The notes below the pieces were generated by a model. The model worked only from the letters and a program-made list of their open reading frames with translations, ran no database searches and had not been told where the DNA came from. Below, one piece after another: positions 1 to 9,522 of a DNA stretch of 64,000 nt (positions are counted from its first letter, which is position 1; every line of letters begins with the position of its first letter). The stretch covers positions 55,944 to 119,943 of the forward strand of contig CALKIV010000082.1 of the NCBI GenBank assembly GCA_937995835.1. Direction: 5' to 3'. Source of the stretch: an uncultured Dysgonomonas sp. GTDB lineage: Bacteria; Bacteroidota; Bacteroidia; Bacteroidales; Dysgonomonadaceae. The translations under genes and the position numbers were made by a program.

Positions 1-1
1 C

Positions 2-3000
2 ACTCGCTCTGAAAGAAGCAGAAGTAGAACTGCTTTCGACTTCGATGAAGATATTCAACTCAATGTACAGGCCTCTGTTGGAGATAAAATAAACTTCGAC
101 ATGAATTATGATACACAAGCCATGTTTGACTTCGATTCCAAAAGAATCAAATTGGCCTACGATGCTTCTGCTGCCGGCGATGAAGATGGTATCTTGAGGA
201 GAATAGAAGCCGGAAATGTGAGTATGCATACCACTAACTCGTTGATCAGTGGTGGTTCTGCATTGTTTGGTATTGCCTCCGAACTACAATTTGGAAAACT
301 TCGCATCAACTCTGTTATTTCTCAGCAAGAAGCTGAGGCCCGACGTGCCGAAACCAAAGGTGGTGTGCAACGTGTGGAATATGAGTTTAAGGTGGACGAG
401 TACGATGAAAATAGGCACTTCTTTATAGGTCATTACTTCAAAGATACTTACGATAAGGCAATGAGTAAACTGCCTCTTATCCTTTCGGGAGTAAATGTAG
501 AAAAGATAGAAGTGTGGGTGACTAATAAAAGAGGAGACTTTAATCAATCTAGAAATATCGTAGCCTTTGCCGATTTGGGAGAATCTAAAAACTTGAAGAA
601 TGATTTATGGAAACCTGTTAGACCGACTCCCGAACCATTTAATGAAGCCAACACCTTGTATCAACAGATGGTTGCAACAAATCCAAGTATCAGAGATATT
701 GGCAATGTTACTTCTGTTTTAGATGGTCTGTCTTTGGGGGGGGGGATGGACTATGAGAAATTAGAAAATGCTCGCTTGCTTTCGCCTAGTGAATATACAT
801 TCAATCCTAAGTTGGGTTATATCTCCTTGATCACAGCCTTGCGTTCCGATGAAGTGCTGGCTGTGGCTTACACCTACAAGGTGAAAGGTAAAACCTATCA
901 AGTGGGAGAACTTTCGTCCGAAATAGTGGATAAGCATGATGCTGGTAATCCTAAGTCGGGAGCGTTGTTTGTTAAATTATTGAAACCAACATCTTTATCT
1001 CCTGATTCATACACTTGGCAGTTGATGATGAAAAACGTGTATAGTCTGGGAACAAGTAGCATTCAGAGAGAAGATTTTAAACTAGATATTGCATATCGTT
1101 CTGATACAATAGGAACTTATATCAATTATCTGCCGGAAGGAAGAATAAAGAATCGCTTGCTATTAAGGGTGATGGGCTTGGACAAACTGAATGCTAAAGA
1201 ACAGGCTCGCCCTGATGGTGTTTTCGACTTTGTAGAAGGATATACAATCAATTCGCAAACAGGACGAATTTATTTTCCAACAGTTGAGCCTTTTGGTAAA
1301 AATCTTAGAGACAGTATTGGAGATGATGCCATTGCTGATAAATATGTTTTCCAAGAACTGTATGACGAAACGCTAACAACAGCTCGTCAGGTAGCCGAAA
1401 AAAACAAGTATATCATTCGTGGAACATATAGAGGTTCCACTTCCGATGCTGAAATCAATCTGAATACCACCAATATTCCTCCCGGATCGGTGAGGGTGAC
1501 AGCAGGAGGAAACACTCTTGTGGAAAATGTGGACTATACCGTAGATTATACAGCTGGTATAGTGACTATCCTCAATCGTACACTTCTGGACTCCAATACC
1601 CCCATTCAAGCTTCGGCTGAGGGGATGTCTTTCAGTATGCAACGAAAAACCATGATGGGGATTAATCTGAATTATGATTTTTCTAAAAATCTGACACTTG
1701 GAGGTACTTTGATGCACTATTACGAAAAACCTTTGATGGTGAAAACTAGGATTGGTGAAGAAGCTGTCAAAAACACTTTATGGGGACTAAATGCATCCTA
1801 TCGTACAGAATCGATGTGGCTTACGAATATGGTGAATAAAATTCCATTTGTGGAGGCCACTGCTCCCTTACAATTCAATCTGAATGCTGAGTTTGCACAT
1901 ATGATTCCCGGTCACTATCAAAACAGTGAGGTGGGAGGCTATGCCTATTTGGATGACTTTGAAACTTCTGAAGGCAAGATTGATCTCAAAAGTCCTTATG
2001 CTTGGAACCTAGCATCCACCCCTAGTAGCTTCGAAGAAAGTTCATTGACCAATAAAATAGAATATGGTAAAAATAGGGCAATGATGTCTTGGTTTATCAT
2101 CGACCCTTTGTTTACTCGAAAACAGTCTTCGCTGACCCCACAGCATATCAAATCGGATGTAGACCAACTATCTAACCATTATGTGCGTGAAGTGACTCAA
2201 AATGAAATTTTTCCAAACAGAGATATTGCCTACAACCAAACAGCAACACAGTCCACGCTGAATATTTCCTACTATCCAGAAGAACGAGGTCCATACAATA
2301 TTGTGGCCAGTGAGATGAATACTGATGGGAAACTAAAGAATCCAAAAGATAGATGGGGAGGAATAACTCGTCGGATGGATGTACGAGATTTCGAAAGCTC
2401 TAACGTGGAGTATATCGAATTCTGGTTGATGGACCCTTTTGTGTATAATGAGCAACCTATGCCGGGAGGCGAAACCGCTGTACCTAACGAGGGTGGATAT
2501 TTATACTTCAACTTGGGAGATATTTCTGAAGACGTATTGAAAGATGGTAAGAAATTTTACGAGAATGGGCTTCCTGTCAATGACGATCCTAGTGCTGTGG
2601 AAGAAACCGTTTGGGGAAAAGTACCTAAGAGACAGTCTACTGTTTATGCTTTTGATGATAGTTCTGATGAGGCTAGAAGAAAGCAAGATGTAGGACTAAA
2701 TGGGCTAAGCACGGCTGAAGAGTTTGAATTTAAGGCTTATAAGGAGTATTTAGCTTCTTTGCGAAATATTCTATCAGGACCTGTTCAGCAGAAGATGATG
2801 GACGATCCTTTCTCCCCATTTAATGACCCTGCTGGGGATACTTATCACTTCTATCGAGGAAGCGATTACGACAGAGAGGAAAAAAGCATTTTGGATAGAT
2901 ACAAATATTATAACAATACGGAAGGCAATTCGCGAGCTGCTAAAGACTCAGGCGAAAGCTATTCCACAGCAGCGAGATCTATCCCCGATGTAGAAGACAT

Positions 3001-6000
3001 CGATCAAGACTATACTTTGAACGAAAAAGAATCTTATTTTCAGTACAAAGTTCCTCTTTTCCCTACTCAGATGAGTGCTGATAAAAACCCGTATATCGTT
3101 GGAGAAAGAACTTTAGAGGTGCCTTTGCGAAATGGAAAACCCGGACAAATTACATGGTATCAGTTCAAAATTCCTATTCGAGAACATGACGGAAAACCTT
3201 CTAGACCAAGAGACTTTAAGAGCATTCGCTTCATGAGAATGTTTTTGACGGGATTTGCACAGCCTACATTTTTGCGATTTGGAACCTTGCAATTAGTGAG
3301 AGGAGAATGGCGTGTGTATGATCGTCCGTTGAATGAACAAGAATTGCAAGGTGTTGGTACTATTGATGTCTCTACCATCAATATAGAAGAGCATGGTGCT
3401 GATAGAGAGCCGGTGAATTATGTCCTTCCTCCGGGACTTAGTAGAGACTTATCGCCCGATCAGGCACAGCTGACCAAAGAAAATGAGCAGTCCTTATCGA
3501 TGAAGATTACTAAGCTAGAGTCTGGAGACGCAAAAGCTATATATAAGAGTCTGCACTATGACATGCGACGCTATAAAAAGTTACAGCTCTTTACGCACTT
3601 AGAAGAAATGATCAATGAAACATCTTTGATTCAGGGTGATATGTCAATATTCATCCGCTTAGGGTCTGACTATAAAAACAACTATTATGAATATGAAATA
3701 CCGATGAGCGTCACTCCTCATGGTAGATACAGTTCACGTGATAGCAAAATTGTGTGGCCGGTGGAAAATATGTTCGATTTCCGATTAGAGCATCTAAAGA
3801 ATGTGAAGCTGAGTAGGAATAAAGAAATGCGCAGAAATAAGAATATAACTTACTTGACGCCTTTCTTTGAATATGATCCTGATAAAAGACAAAATAGAAT
3901 TACAGTTGTAGGAAACCCTTCACTCTCAGATGTGAGTGTTATCATGGTAGGAGTGAAGAATAATAGCCATGAAACTAAATCGGGAGAAATCTGGATAAAC
4001 GAATTGCGTTTGACCGATTTTGACGAAGAGGGAGGATGGGCTGCTCAAGCCAATATGAATGTGGCACTCTCTGACCTTGCAACTATAAGTTTTGCGGGGC
4101 GCAAAGAAACATCCGGCTTTGGAGCATTGGAACAAAGCTTGATGGAAAGACGTCAAGATGACTACGAAATGTATAATATTGCTACCAGTGTAGACCTTGG
4201 ACGCTTTATACCAAAGGCAGCTAAAGTTTCTATTCCTTTCAATTATACTTATTCCAAAGAAACGATTACACCTAAATATGACCCTTTTGATCAAGATGTT
4301 ACGATAGATGAATCTCTGAAACTAGTAGATACGAAAGCCAAAAAAGATTCTATCAAAAGCTTGGCCAGAGATCAGGTTACAGCACAAAGCATCAACTTTA
4401 GCAATGTAAGAGTAAACATTGCAAGTAAAACGCCTATGCCTTACGACCCTGCAAACTTTAGTTTCAGTTATGGGCAGAATAAATCGGAGATCAATTCGCC
4501 ATCTGTAGTGCATGACAAAGTGGAAGACTATCGTGCAGGGATGAGCTATTCTTACTCACCGGTGATGAAAACTTGGGAACCTTTTAAGAAAATGAAAGGC
4601 AGATCAGGATCAGCTAAGTTTGCTCGCTCTTTAGGGTTCAACTATTTGCCAAATAATATCAGTTTCAACTCCATCATTACCCGTCATTATACTGAGACTA
4701 TTCTGCGAGATATCGAAAGTTATAGATTAGGTGTTGGAGCTGTCAATCAAGATTTTTTATCTTTCACTCAAGAATTTTATTGGGATAGAGATTTTAGCCT
4801 AAATTGGGATTTTACTCGAAACCTGAAATTTTCTTTCCAATCAGGCACACGTGCCGAAATTGAAGAGCCTTATCTTCAAGTCAACAAAAAAATGAATAGA
4901 AACGCATACGAAACATGGCGTGATGAGGTGTGGAAAAGTATTAAAAATCTGGGTACTCCTTTGGCATATCGTCAAACATCTAGTTTGACTTATCAATTGC
5001 CATTCAGAAATATTCCGGCGCTTAACTGGATAAATAATAGCACGATTAGTTATAACAGCGGTTATAATTGGGATAGAGGAGCTGCAGTAGATACACTTGA
5101 GATTGGAAACACTATTAGCAACCAGATGACACTCGAATTTGCTAATAGGTTTAATTTGGTAAATCTATATAATAAATCTCCTTTCTTGAAACGAGTGAAT
5201 GACCGATTTGAGGATAGAAAACGTCCTACTACGGCTCAAAAAAGACAACAAGAAAAGCCAGAGAAAAAGAAGCGACGTTTTAAGCAAACGATCATTCTGA
5301 GAGAAGATACAACTACAACTATACGACATAATCTAAACACTAAAAATTTAGAGGTCATAGCTCTGAATAATAGAAAGAGATATTCGTTGAAGTTCAAAAA
5401 AGTAGACGATAACACCATCATGATCACCAATAAAGATACAGCAACAGTAGTGCTGGATATTGGTGAGAAAGAGCCACGAGAGATGGCTAAATGGCTTGTG
5501 GATCTTGGTGAATATTCTGCTAGGGGTTTGATGTCCGTTCGTTCGTTGAATGTAAATTATTCAACAAGAAACGAAAGCTATATAGCTGGCTTCAGACCTA
5601 TGATTGGTGCTGCTTTTGGTCAAGGAAACACACAGACTAATGGTTATGCTCCTGGGCTAGGTTTTGCCTTTGGTTTCCAAGGAGGTGAAGATTACGTTGA
5701 AAAATCTTTGAGAAAAGATTGGTTAGTGAAGAATGAAATAAACATCAATCCAGCCATTTATAACGAGTCGAAGAAGTTGAATATCCGAGCCGAGCTTGTT
5801 CCCTTCAAAGGGATGAGAATAGAACTGACAGCTGCACAAGAGCGCAATAAACGAACCGAAATACAGTACATGTTTGCAGGTTCGCCCAAAACATTAGGAG
5901 GCTCATATTCTATCAGTACCATTGCACTGGCTTCAAGCTTTTCGATAGGCAAAGCAGAGAATAATTATCACTCCTCATCATTCCAGAAATTTTTGGACAA

Positions 6001-6940
6001 TAGAGAACATATTCAAAGAAGGCTAGAACAGCGATATAGTGATAATGCCAAATATCCTTCAGGAGGCTTTATGGAAGATATTCCAGGGCTAATAGGGGAA
6101 AAATATGATCCTACAGTGGGTGCTGTCAATCCTAATTCGCCTGATGTGTTGATTCCTGCATTTATTGCAGCCTATACAGGTAAAGATGTGAATAAAGTCT
6201 CTCTATCGGCTTTCCCTTCTCTATCTTCGATTTTGCCCAATTGGTCTGTACGATATGATGGTTTATCTAATTTGCCATTCTTAAAAGATCATGTTAAATC
6301 GATAGAACTCTTGCATGGTTATCAATCATTTTATCAAGTGGGTGGTTATAATTCGCATTCTAGCTGGTTAGGGGCAGGAAGCGATGATCTCGGTTTTATT
6401 CGTGATGTGCTGACTGGTAATCCGACACCAAGTTCCATTTATGATATTAACACGGTGAGTATTAGTGAGACATTCAACCCTTTGTTTGGGGTGAATACAA
6501 CCTTATTAAACAATCTGTCTTTCAATGCTCAGATGAACAGGTCTAGGGTGCTTAACTTAAATTTGGCAGCATATCAGATTGTGGAATCGCTGCAGAATGA
6601 ATTCATTATAGGTACAGGTTACAGAATCAATGAGTTTAATAGAATTTTAGGTATTCATACTAAGAAAACGGATGGCTTTAACAATGATTTGACGATTAAG
6701 GCAGACCTTTCAAAGCGTACGAATCAGGCCTTGATTCGTAAGATAGAAGAAAACTTCACTCAGCCAACAAGCGGTAACACCATCATTACGCTGATGGTGT
6801 CGATGGACTACTCCTTGAGTAGAGCTTTGACACTTAGAGCCTTCTTTGATCGAGTGATGAATAATCCTTTAGTCTCTACTTCATATCCTACAACTAATAC
6901 TAACTTTGGAATCAGTGTAAGGTATACTTTATTGCAGTAA
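2..6940 (+). CDS. sprA: SprA/Sov, type IX secretion outer-membrane translocon (5' end outside window)
   Basis: Giant outer-membrane beta-barrel protein that forms the translocon pore of the type IX secretion system (T9SS); the F. johnsoniae and P. gingivalis members are about 2,400-2,500 residues. The frame is open from base 2, upstream of the ATG at 101, so the true start lies before the window; about 2,312 residues are visible and perhaps 100-200 are missing. Seen in the sequence: the segment DYEKLENARLLSPSEYT, the repeated aromatic beta-strand pattern through the whole length, a Lys/Arg-rich soluble insert near 5230-5290, and a barrel-like C-terminal end (FGISVRYTLLQ). Family assignment is from recall of SprA-type sequence features. 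A ten-G run at 736-745 encodes Leu-Gly-Gly-Gly and is unusual here. A bidirectional terminator follows. No T9SS cargo with a recognisable C-terminal sorting domain is in this window. Confidence 0.93.
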   Translation, partial: TRSERSRSRTAFDFDEDIQLNVQASVGDKINFDMNYDTQAMFDFDSKRIKLAYDASAAGDEDGILRRIEAGNVSMHTTNSLISGGSALFGIASELQFGKLRINSVISQQEAEARRAETKGGVQRVEYEFKVDEYDENRHFFIGHYFKDTYDKAMSKLPLILSGVNVEKIEVWVTNKRGDFNQSRNIVAFADLGESKNLKNDLWKPVRPTPEPFNEANTLYQQMVATNPSIRDIGNVTSVLDGLSLGGGMDYEKLENARLLSPSEYTFNPKLGYISLITALRSDEVLAVAYTYKVKGKTYQVGELSSEIVDKHDAGNPKSGALFVKLLKPTSLSPDSYTWQLMMKNVYSLGTSSIQREDFKLDIAYRSDTIGTYINYLPEGRIKNRLLLRVMGLDKLNAKEQARPDGVFDFVEGYTINSQTGRIYFPTVEPFGKNLRDSIGDDAIADKYVFQELYDETLTTARQVAEKNKYIIRGTYRGSTSDAEINLNTTNIPPGSVRVTAGGNTLVENVDYTVDYTAGIVTILNRTLLDSNTPIQASAEGMSFSMQRKTMMGINLNYDFSKNLTLGGTLMHYYEKPLMVKTRIGEEAVKNTLWGLNASYRTESMWLTNMVNKIPFVEATAPLQFNLNAEFAHMIPGHYQNSEVGGYAYLDDFETSEGKIDLKSPYAWNLASTPSSFEESSLTNKIEYGKNRAMMSWFIIDPLFTRKQSSLTPQHIKSDVDQLSNHYVREVTQNEIFPNRDIAYNQTATQSTLNISYYPEERGPYNIVASEMNTDGKLKNPKDRWGGITRRMDVRDFESSNVEYIEFWLMDPFVYNEQPMPGGETAVPNEGGYLYFNLGDISEDVLKDGKKFYENGLPVNDDPSAVEETVWGKVPKRQSTVYAFDDSSDEARRKQDVGLNGLSTAEEFEFKAYKEYLASLRNILSGPVQQKMMDDPFSPFNDPAGDTYHFYRGSDYDREEKSILDRYKYYNNTEGNSRAAKDSGESYSTAARSIPDVEDIDQDYTLNEKESYFQYKVPLFPTQMSADKNPYIVGERTLEVPLRNGKPGQITWYQFKIPIREHDGKPSRPRDFKSIRFMRMFLTGFAQPTFLRFGTLQLVRGEWRVYDRPLNEQELQGVGTIDVSTINIEEHGADREPVNYVLPPGLSRDLSPDQAQLTKENEQSLSMKITKLESGDAKAIYKSLHYDMRRYKKLQLFTHLEEMINETSLIQGDMSIFIRLGSDYKNNYYEYEIPMSVTPHGRYSSRDSKIVWPVENMFDFRLEHLKNVKLSRNKEMRRNKNITYLTPFFEYDPDKRQNRITVVGNPSLSDVSVIMVGVKNNSHETKSGEIWINELRLTDFDEEGGWAAQANMNVALSDLATISFAGRKETSGFGALEQSLMERRQDDYEMYNIATSVDLGRFIPKAAKVSIPFNYTYSKETITPKYDPFDQDVTIDESLKLVDTKAKKDSIKSLARDQVTAQSINFSNVRVNIASKTPMPYDPANFSFSYGQNKSEINSPSVVHDKVEDYRAGMSYSYSPVMKTWEPFKKMKGRSGSAKFARSLGFNYLPNNISFNSIITRHYTETILRDIESYRLGVGAVNQDFLSFTQEFYWDRDFSLNWDFTRNLKFSFQSGTRAEIEEPYLQVNKKMNRNAYETWRDEVWKSIKNLGTPLAYRQTSSLTYQLPFRNIPALNWINNSTISYNSGYNWDRGAAVDTLEIGNTISNQMTLEFANRFNLVNLYNKSPFLKRVNDRFEDRKRPTTAQKRQQEKPEKKKRRFKQTIILREDTTTTIRHNLNTKNLEVIALNNRKRYSLKFKKVDDNTIMITNKDTATVVLDIGEKEPREMAKWLVDLGEYSARGLMSVRSLNVNYSTRNESYIAGFRPMIGAAFGQGNTQTNGYAPGLGFAFGFQGGEDYVEKSLRKDWLVKNEININPAIYNESKKLNIRAELVPFKGMRIELTAAQERNKRTEIQYMFAGSPKTLGGSYSISTIALASSFSIGKAENNYHSSSFQKFLDNREHIQRRLEQRYSDNAKYPSGGFMEDIPGLIGEKYDPTVGAVNPNSPDVLIPAFIAAYTGKDVNKVSLSAFPSLSSILPNWSVRYDGLSNLPFLKDHVKSIELLHGYQSFYQVGGYNSHSSWLGAGSDDLGFIRDVLTGNPTPSSIYDINTVSISETFNPLFGVNTTLLNNLSFNAQMNRSRVLNLNLAAYQIVESLQNEFIIGTGYRINEFNRILGIHTKKTDGFNNDLTIKADLSKRTNQALIRKIEENFTQPTSGNTIITLMVSMDYSLSRALTLRAFFDRVMNNPLVSTSYPTTNTNFGISVRYTLLQ
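736..745 (+). repeat. G10 homopolymer inside sprA
   Basis: Ten consecutive G residues, read in frame as the end of a Leu codon plus three Gly codons (S-L-G-G-G-M-D). It stands out in an AT-rich gene. Runs of this length are prone to slipped-strand mispairing, so a change of one G would frameshift sprA. The current length keeps the frame open. Confidence 0.9.
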
Positions 6941-7006
6941 GGGTTTATTAAACGAAAATTTCACTCTCTAATTTTCTAATTGCTTGAGCTTAATACAGAA
7001 TAAATA

Positions 7007-7037
7007 AAAAAGGCTATTCCAAACGAATAGCCTTTTT
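7007..7037. terminator. Bidirectional intrinsic terminator, sprA / usp
   Basis: Perfect 13-bp stem (AAAAAGGCTATTC / GAATAGCCTTTTT) with a 5-nt loop, A-run on one side and T-run on the other. It lies between two convergent genes and can serve both strands. Confidence 0.92.
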
Positions 7038-7041
7038 GTTT

Positions 7042-8166
7042 TTATTGTCTGTCTCTTAGAATAACGAGAGGAATATCAATCGTCTTTAACACCTTGCGTG
7101 ACATGCTTGGTTTAAAAATTCTTCCCAGAATATTTCTTTTGCGAGTGTTCATACAAATTAAGCCTACATTCTCTTTGTCTACGAAGTCTTCAATGGCTTC
7201 CATAGGATTTTCGGAATCAATTAATTTGTAACCAATGTTTAATTCAGGATAGCGTAATTGGAAATACTCACGCATATCTTCTAACTGTTGCTCGTTAAAA
7301 CGTCCTCCTTTCGAGGTGTAATTGATATGTATAAGAGTAATTCTGCGACTGCCATAGTTTTGCATATGATTGACAAGCAAATCGAAAGATTGCAAATCTC
7401 GTTTATCCACATTCGTTAGATATCCTATGTGATTTATGTCTGTCAAACTACTTTTAGATTCCAATGGAACAGCTAGGACGGGAACATCTGTGATTTCAAT
7501 GATGTCAGCTGTTACATTCCCTACAAAATGCTTTGGATTATTAGTTGCACCCTTTGTCCCGATCACAAGAAGTAGAGGTCTGTATTCTTCAATAAAGTCT
7601 TCTATCTCTTCTTCCACTATGCCTTCTCGCAAAGAATACGAGTAATTGACAGATGGAAATTCTCCTGCATTGATTTGATCATTTATCTCTTGACACAGGC
7701 CAAGCATATTGTTTCTGGCTTTCCCTAGGATACTTCCATCTTGATCTTGATCGCCCCTAGCTATATCCGAAAATGGCATATGCAAAGGATAGCGTAGATT
7801 TGGGAATACGTTTAATATTTTCACTTTGGAATTGGTTAGTTTAGCCAAATCAAAGGCAACTTTACAAGCTTTGATGGAATACTCTGAGAAGTCCACAGCA
7901 ACCAGAATACGTCCACGTCCATCGTCTAGTTTAAAAACTCCTTTGTCTGTATAGCTCAATGCTTTGCTTGTTCCAATGGTTGTCAAAGCGATGCTAACAT
8001 CTTGTGGTCTAACCTTGATATGATAGCCTAGGGATATTTCTCCTTGAGGTAAGTATTGTTTTATCTCGTCTACCACCACCAGAATTCCTCTGTTTTCGAG
8101 CAGTTGCTTTGCTATATTTGCCTTTTCACTCTGATGAATAGCAATGGTTACTAATTTATCTTCCAT
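7042..8166 (-). CDS. Universal stress protein with two UspA-type domains
   Basis: 374-residue cytoplasmic protein. Residues about 1-65 look like a DUF2007-type small domain (leading MEDKLVTIAIHQSEKA). A UspA domain follows from about 87 (GRILVAVDFSEYS) to about 235, and a second, more divergent one runs to the C-terminus. The ATP-binding signature of the first domain is GTKGATNNPKHFVGNVT, which fits G-x2-G-x9-G but has Asn where Ser/Thr is usual. Tandem Usp proteins bind ATP or other nucleotides and act in stress survival; the exact role here is unknown. The gene is convergent with sprA. The 240 bp upstream hold the terminator of the next gene and no promoter that I can place with confidence. 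Confidence 0.88.
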   Translation of the reverse strand: MEDKLVTIAIHQSEKANIAKQLLENRGILVVVDEIKQYLPQGEISLGYHIKVRPQDVSIALTTIGTSKALSYTDKGVFKLDDGRGRILVAVDFSEYSIKACKVAFDLAKLTNSKVKILNVFPNLRYPLHMPFSDIARGDQDQDGSILGKARNNMLGLCQEINDQINAGEFPSVNYSYSLREGIVEEEIEDFIEEYRPLLLVIGTKGATNNPKHFVGNVTADIIEITDVPVLAVPLESKSSLTDINHIGYLTNVDKRDLQSFDLLVNHMQNYGSRRITLIHINYTSKGGRFNEQQLEDMREYFQLRYPELNIGYKLIDSENPMEAIEDFVDKENVGLICMNTRKRNILGRIFKPSMSRKVLKTIDIPLVILRDRQ

Positions 8167-8347
8167 TTTATCTTATTTTATGGTTGTTCACTTGTTCCTA
8201 GTTGAGACTTCGTCAAAAGCCACTACTAAGATAATGAATAATAAGTAATCTTTGAGCTTCTGTTTTGGGGATTTAGTTAATAGTTCTGAATTCTAAATAT
8301 CAACTAAGTGCTACTTATAAGATGTTTGAGGGCAGGTTTTGGCAATG

Positions 8348-8376
8348 AAAAAGGTAAAGACAGATACGTCTTTACC
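8348..8376 (-). terminator. Intrinsic terminator of the lipoprotein gene
   Basis: On the minus strand a 9-bp perfect stem GGTAAAGAC / GTCTTTACC with a 6-nt loop is followed by a T-run (forward A's at 8348-8352). It sits about 30 bp after the stop of the minus-strand lipoprotein gene. Confidence 0.85.
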
Positions 8377-8406
8377 TTCAATCAGTATAATATATTTATG
8401 CTGTCT

Positions 8407-9348
8407 TTATTTGACTTTTCGGTGATAGGTCATGCTCGAATATTCTTGCAAAACATTTTCTTTTTTTCTTGTCGTATATCCTTCTATCATGATTTCAGTC
8501 GTACCGGTTGTTGTCCAGCTCTGTACCCAATAGGCAAATGACTCTGTCTCGTTTTCGGTGCCTTCCTTTATATTATACATATGGACTACATCATCCACAA
8601 TGCGATACTTCCCTCTTCTAGATAATTCTCCATCAGGAAAATACATCTCAAAAACACGATCACCATTCTCTATTTTAAATACAGTCAATGTTCCGTATCT
8701 GTCTTTTGTTTCATCAAACCATTCTTGATCGATTCCTACTGTAGATTTGAAAAGAAACCATGTGCCAAGCAGTTCTTTTTCGATGATGAGGCTCTTTTTA
8801 AAGGCCGGATTGTCTTTAGGGTAGTAATGTGGATCTCTTTCTAAATTTCGGAGATATTTTAAGTCTTCAATGTTAAAATTGTGATTTGAAGCTGTTCCAT
8901 GGTATCTGGACTGATATACCATTCTGTTTTTGTATAAATATGGGATTGTAGCATAAGATGTTGTGTCATCTCCCGTCCATTTGGATTTATAATCATAAAA
9001 CTTTATTCTCTCAATGTTGCCATTCGTCTCGTTCTTTACAAATTCATATTTACCTCTAACGACTTCCATGTCGAAAACATTTCTTTCATAAAAAACTCCA
9101 TTAGACTCAAATCCAATAGAGAAACCATCTTCATCTGCATAGCGATATTTTGCCTCTAGCTTTGCTGTAGGAGCATGCATTGCTTTTGTATAAAAGTAAA
9201 TTTCCCATTCTCCTAATATGTTTTGCTCATTTAGGGGCACTTGTTCGTCAGTTGGAACTGTTCCTCCTCCTTTTTGGTCTGAGTTGTCAATACAACTGGC
9301 AAGAAGCGCCAGAGGAAGAAATAGTAGCAAGTAAAGCTTTGTATTCAT
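8407..9348 (-). CDS. Lipoprotein of unknown function with two similar halves
   Basis: About 313 residues from the ATG at 9348. A TTG at 9375 would add nine residues, but the ATG start puts a proper signal peptide first (MNTKLYLLLFLPLALLASC, with lipobox LLASC). The mature protein seems to contain two related modules: 'LGEWEIYFYT ... RGKYEFV ... KFYDYK' and 'LGTWFLFKST ... RRGKYRIVDD ... MYNI'. The pattern Leu-Gly-x-Trp at the start and Arg-Gly-Lys-Tyr later is typical of lipocalin-like single-domain lipoproteins in Bacteroidetes, so this may be a tandem lipocalin-fold protein. Function is not known to me. A possible -7 box TACCTTTG lies at 9380-9373 on the minus strand, close to the start. 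Its own terminator lies downstream. Confidence 0.8.
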   Translation of the reverse strand: MNTKLYLLLFLPLALLASCIDNSDQKGGGTVPTDEQVPLNEQNILGEWEIYFYTKAMHAPTAKLEAKYRYADEDGFSIGFESNGVFYERNVFDMEVVRGKYEFVKNETNGNIERIKFYDYKSKWTGDDTTSYATIPYLYKNRMVYQSRYHGTASNHNFNIEDLKYLRNLERDPHYYPKDNPAFKKSLIIEKELLGTWFLFKSTVGIDQEWFDETKDRYGTLTVFKIENGDRVFEMYFPDGELSRRGKYRIVDDVVHMYNIKEGTENETESFAYWVQSWTTTGTTEIMIEGYTTRKKENVLQEYSSMTYHRKVK

Positions 9349-9467
9349 ATAAAATGCATAATTAAACAGAGACAAAGGTAAAACTTTTGATTCAAAAAAA
9401 ACGCTGATCTATATTAAATCACATTATTTAACGCTAAAACAGTTGTTTAGCCCCAATAATCTAAATC

Positions 9468-9501
9468 AAAAGCGCACAAGTAAAGACAATACTTGTGCGC
9501 T
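9468..9501 (-). terminator. Intrinsic terminator of feoAB
   Basis: A 12-bp perfect stem AGCGCACAAGTA / TACTTGTGCGCT with a 7-nt loop, followed on the minus strand by TTTGATTT. It lies about 20 bp after the feoB stop codon. Confidence 0.88.
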
Positions 9502-9522
9502 TAATTGGCTGTTAAATATATT

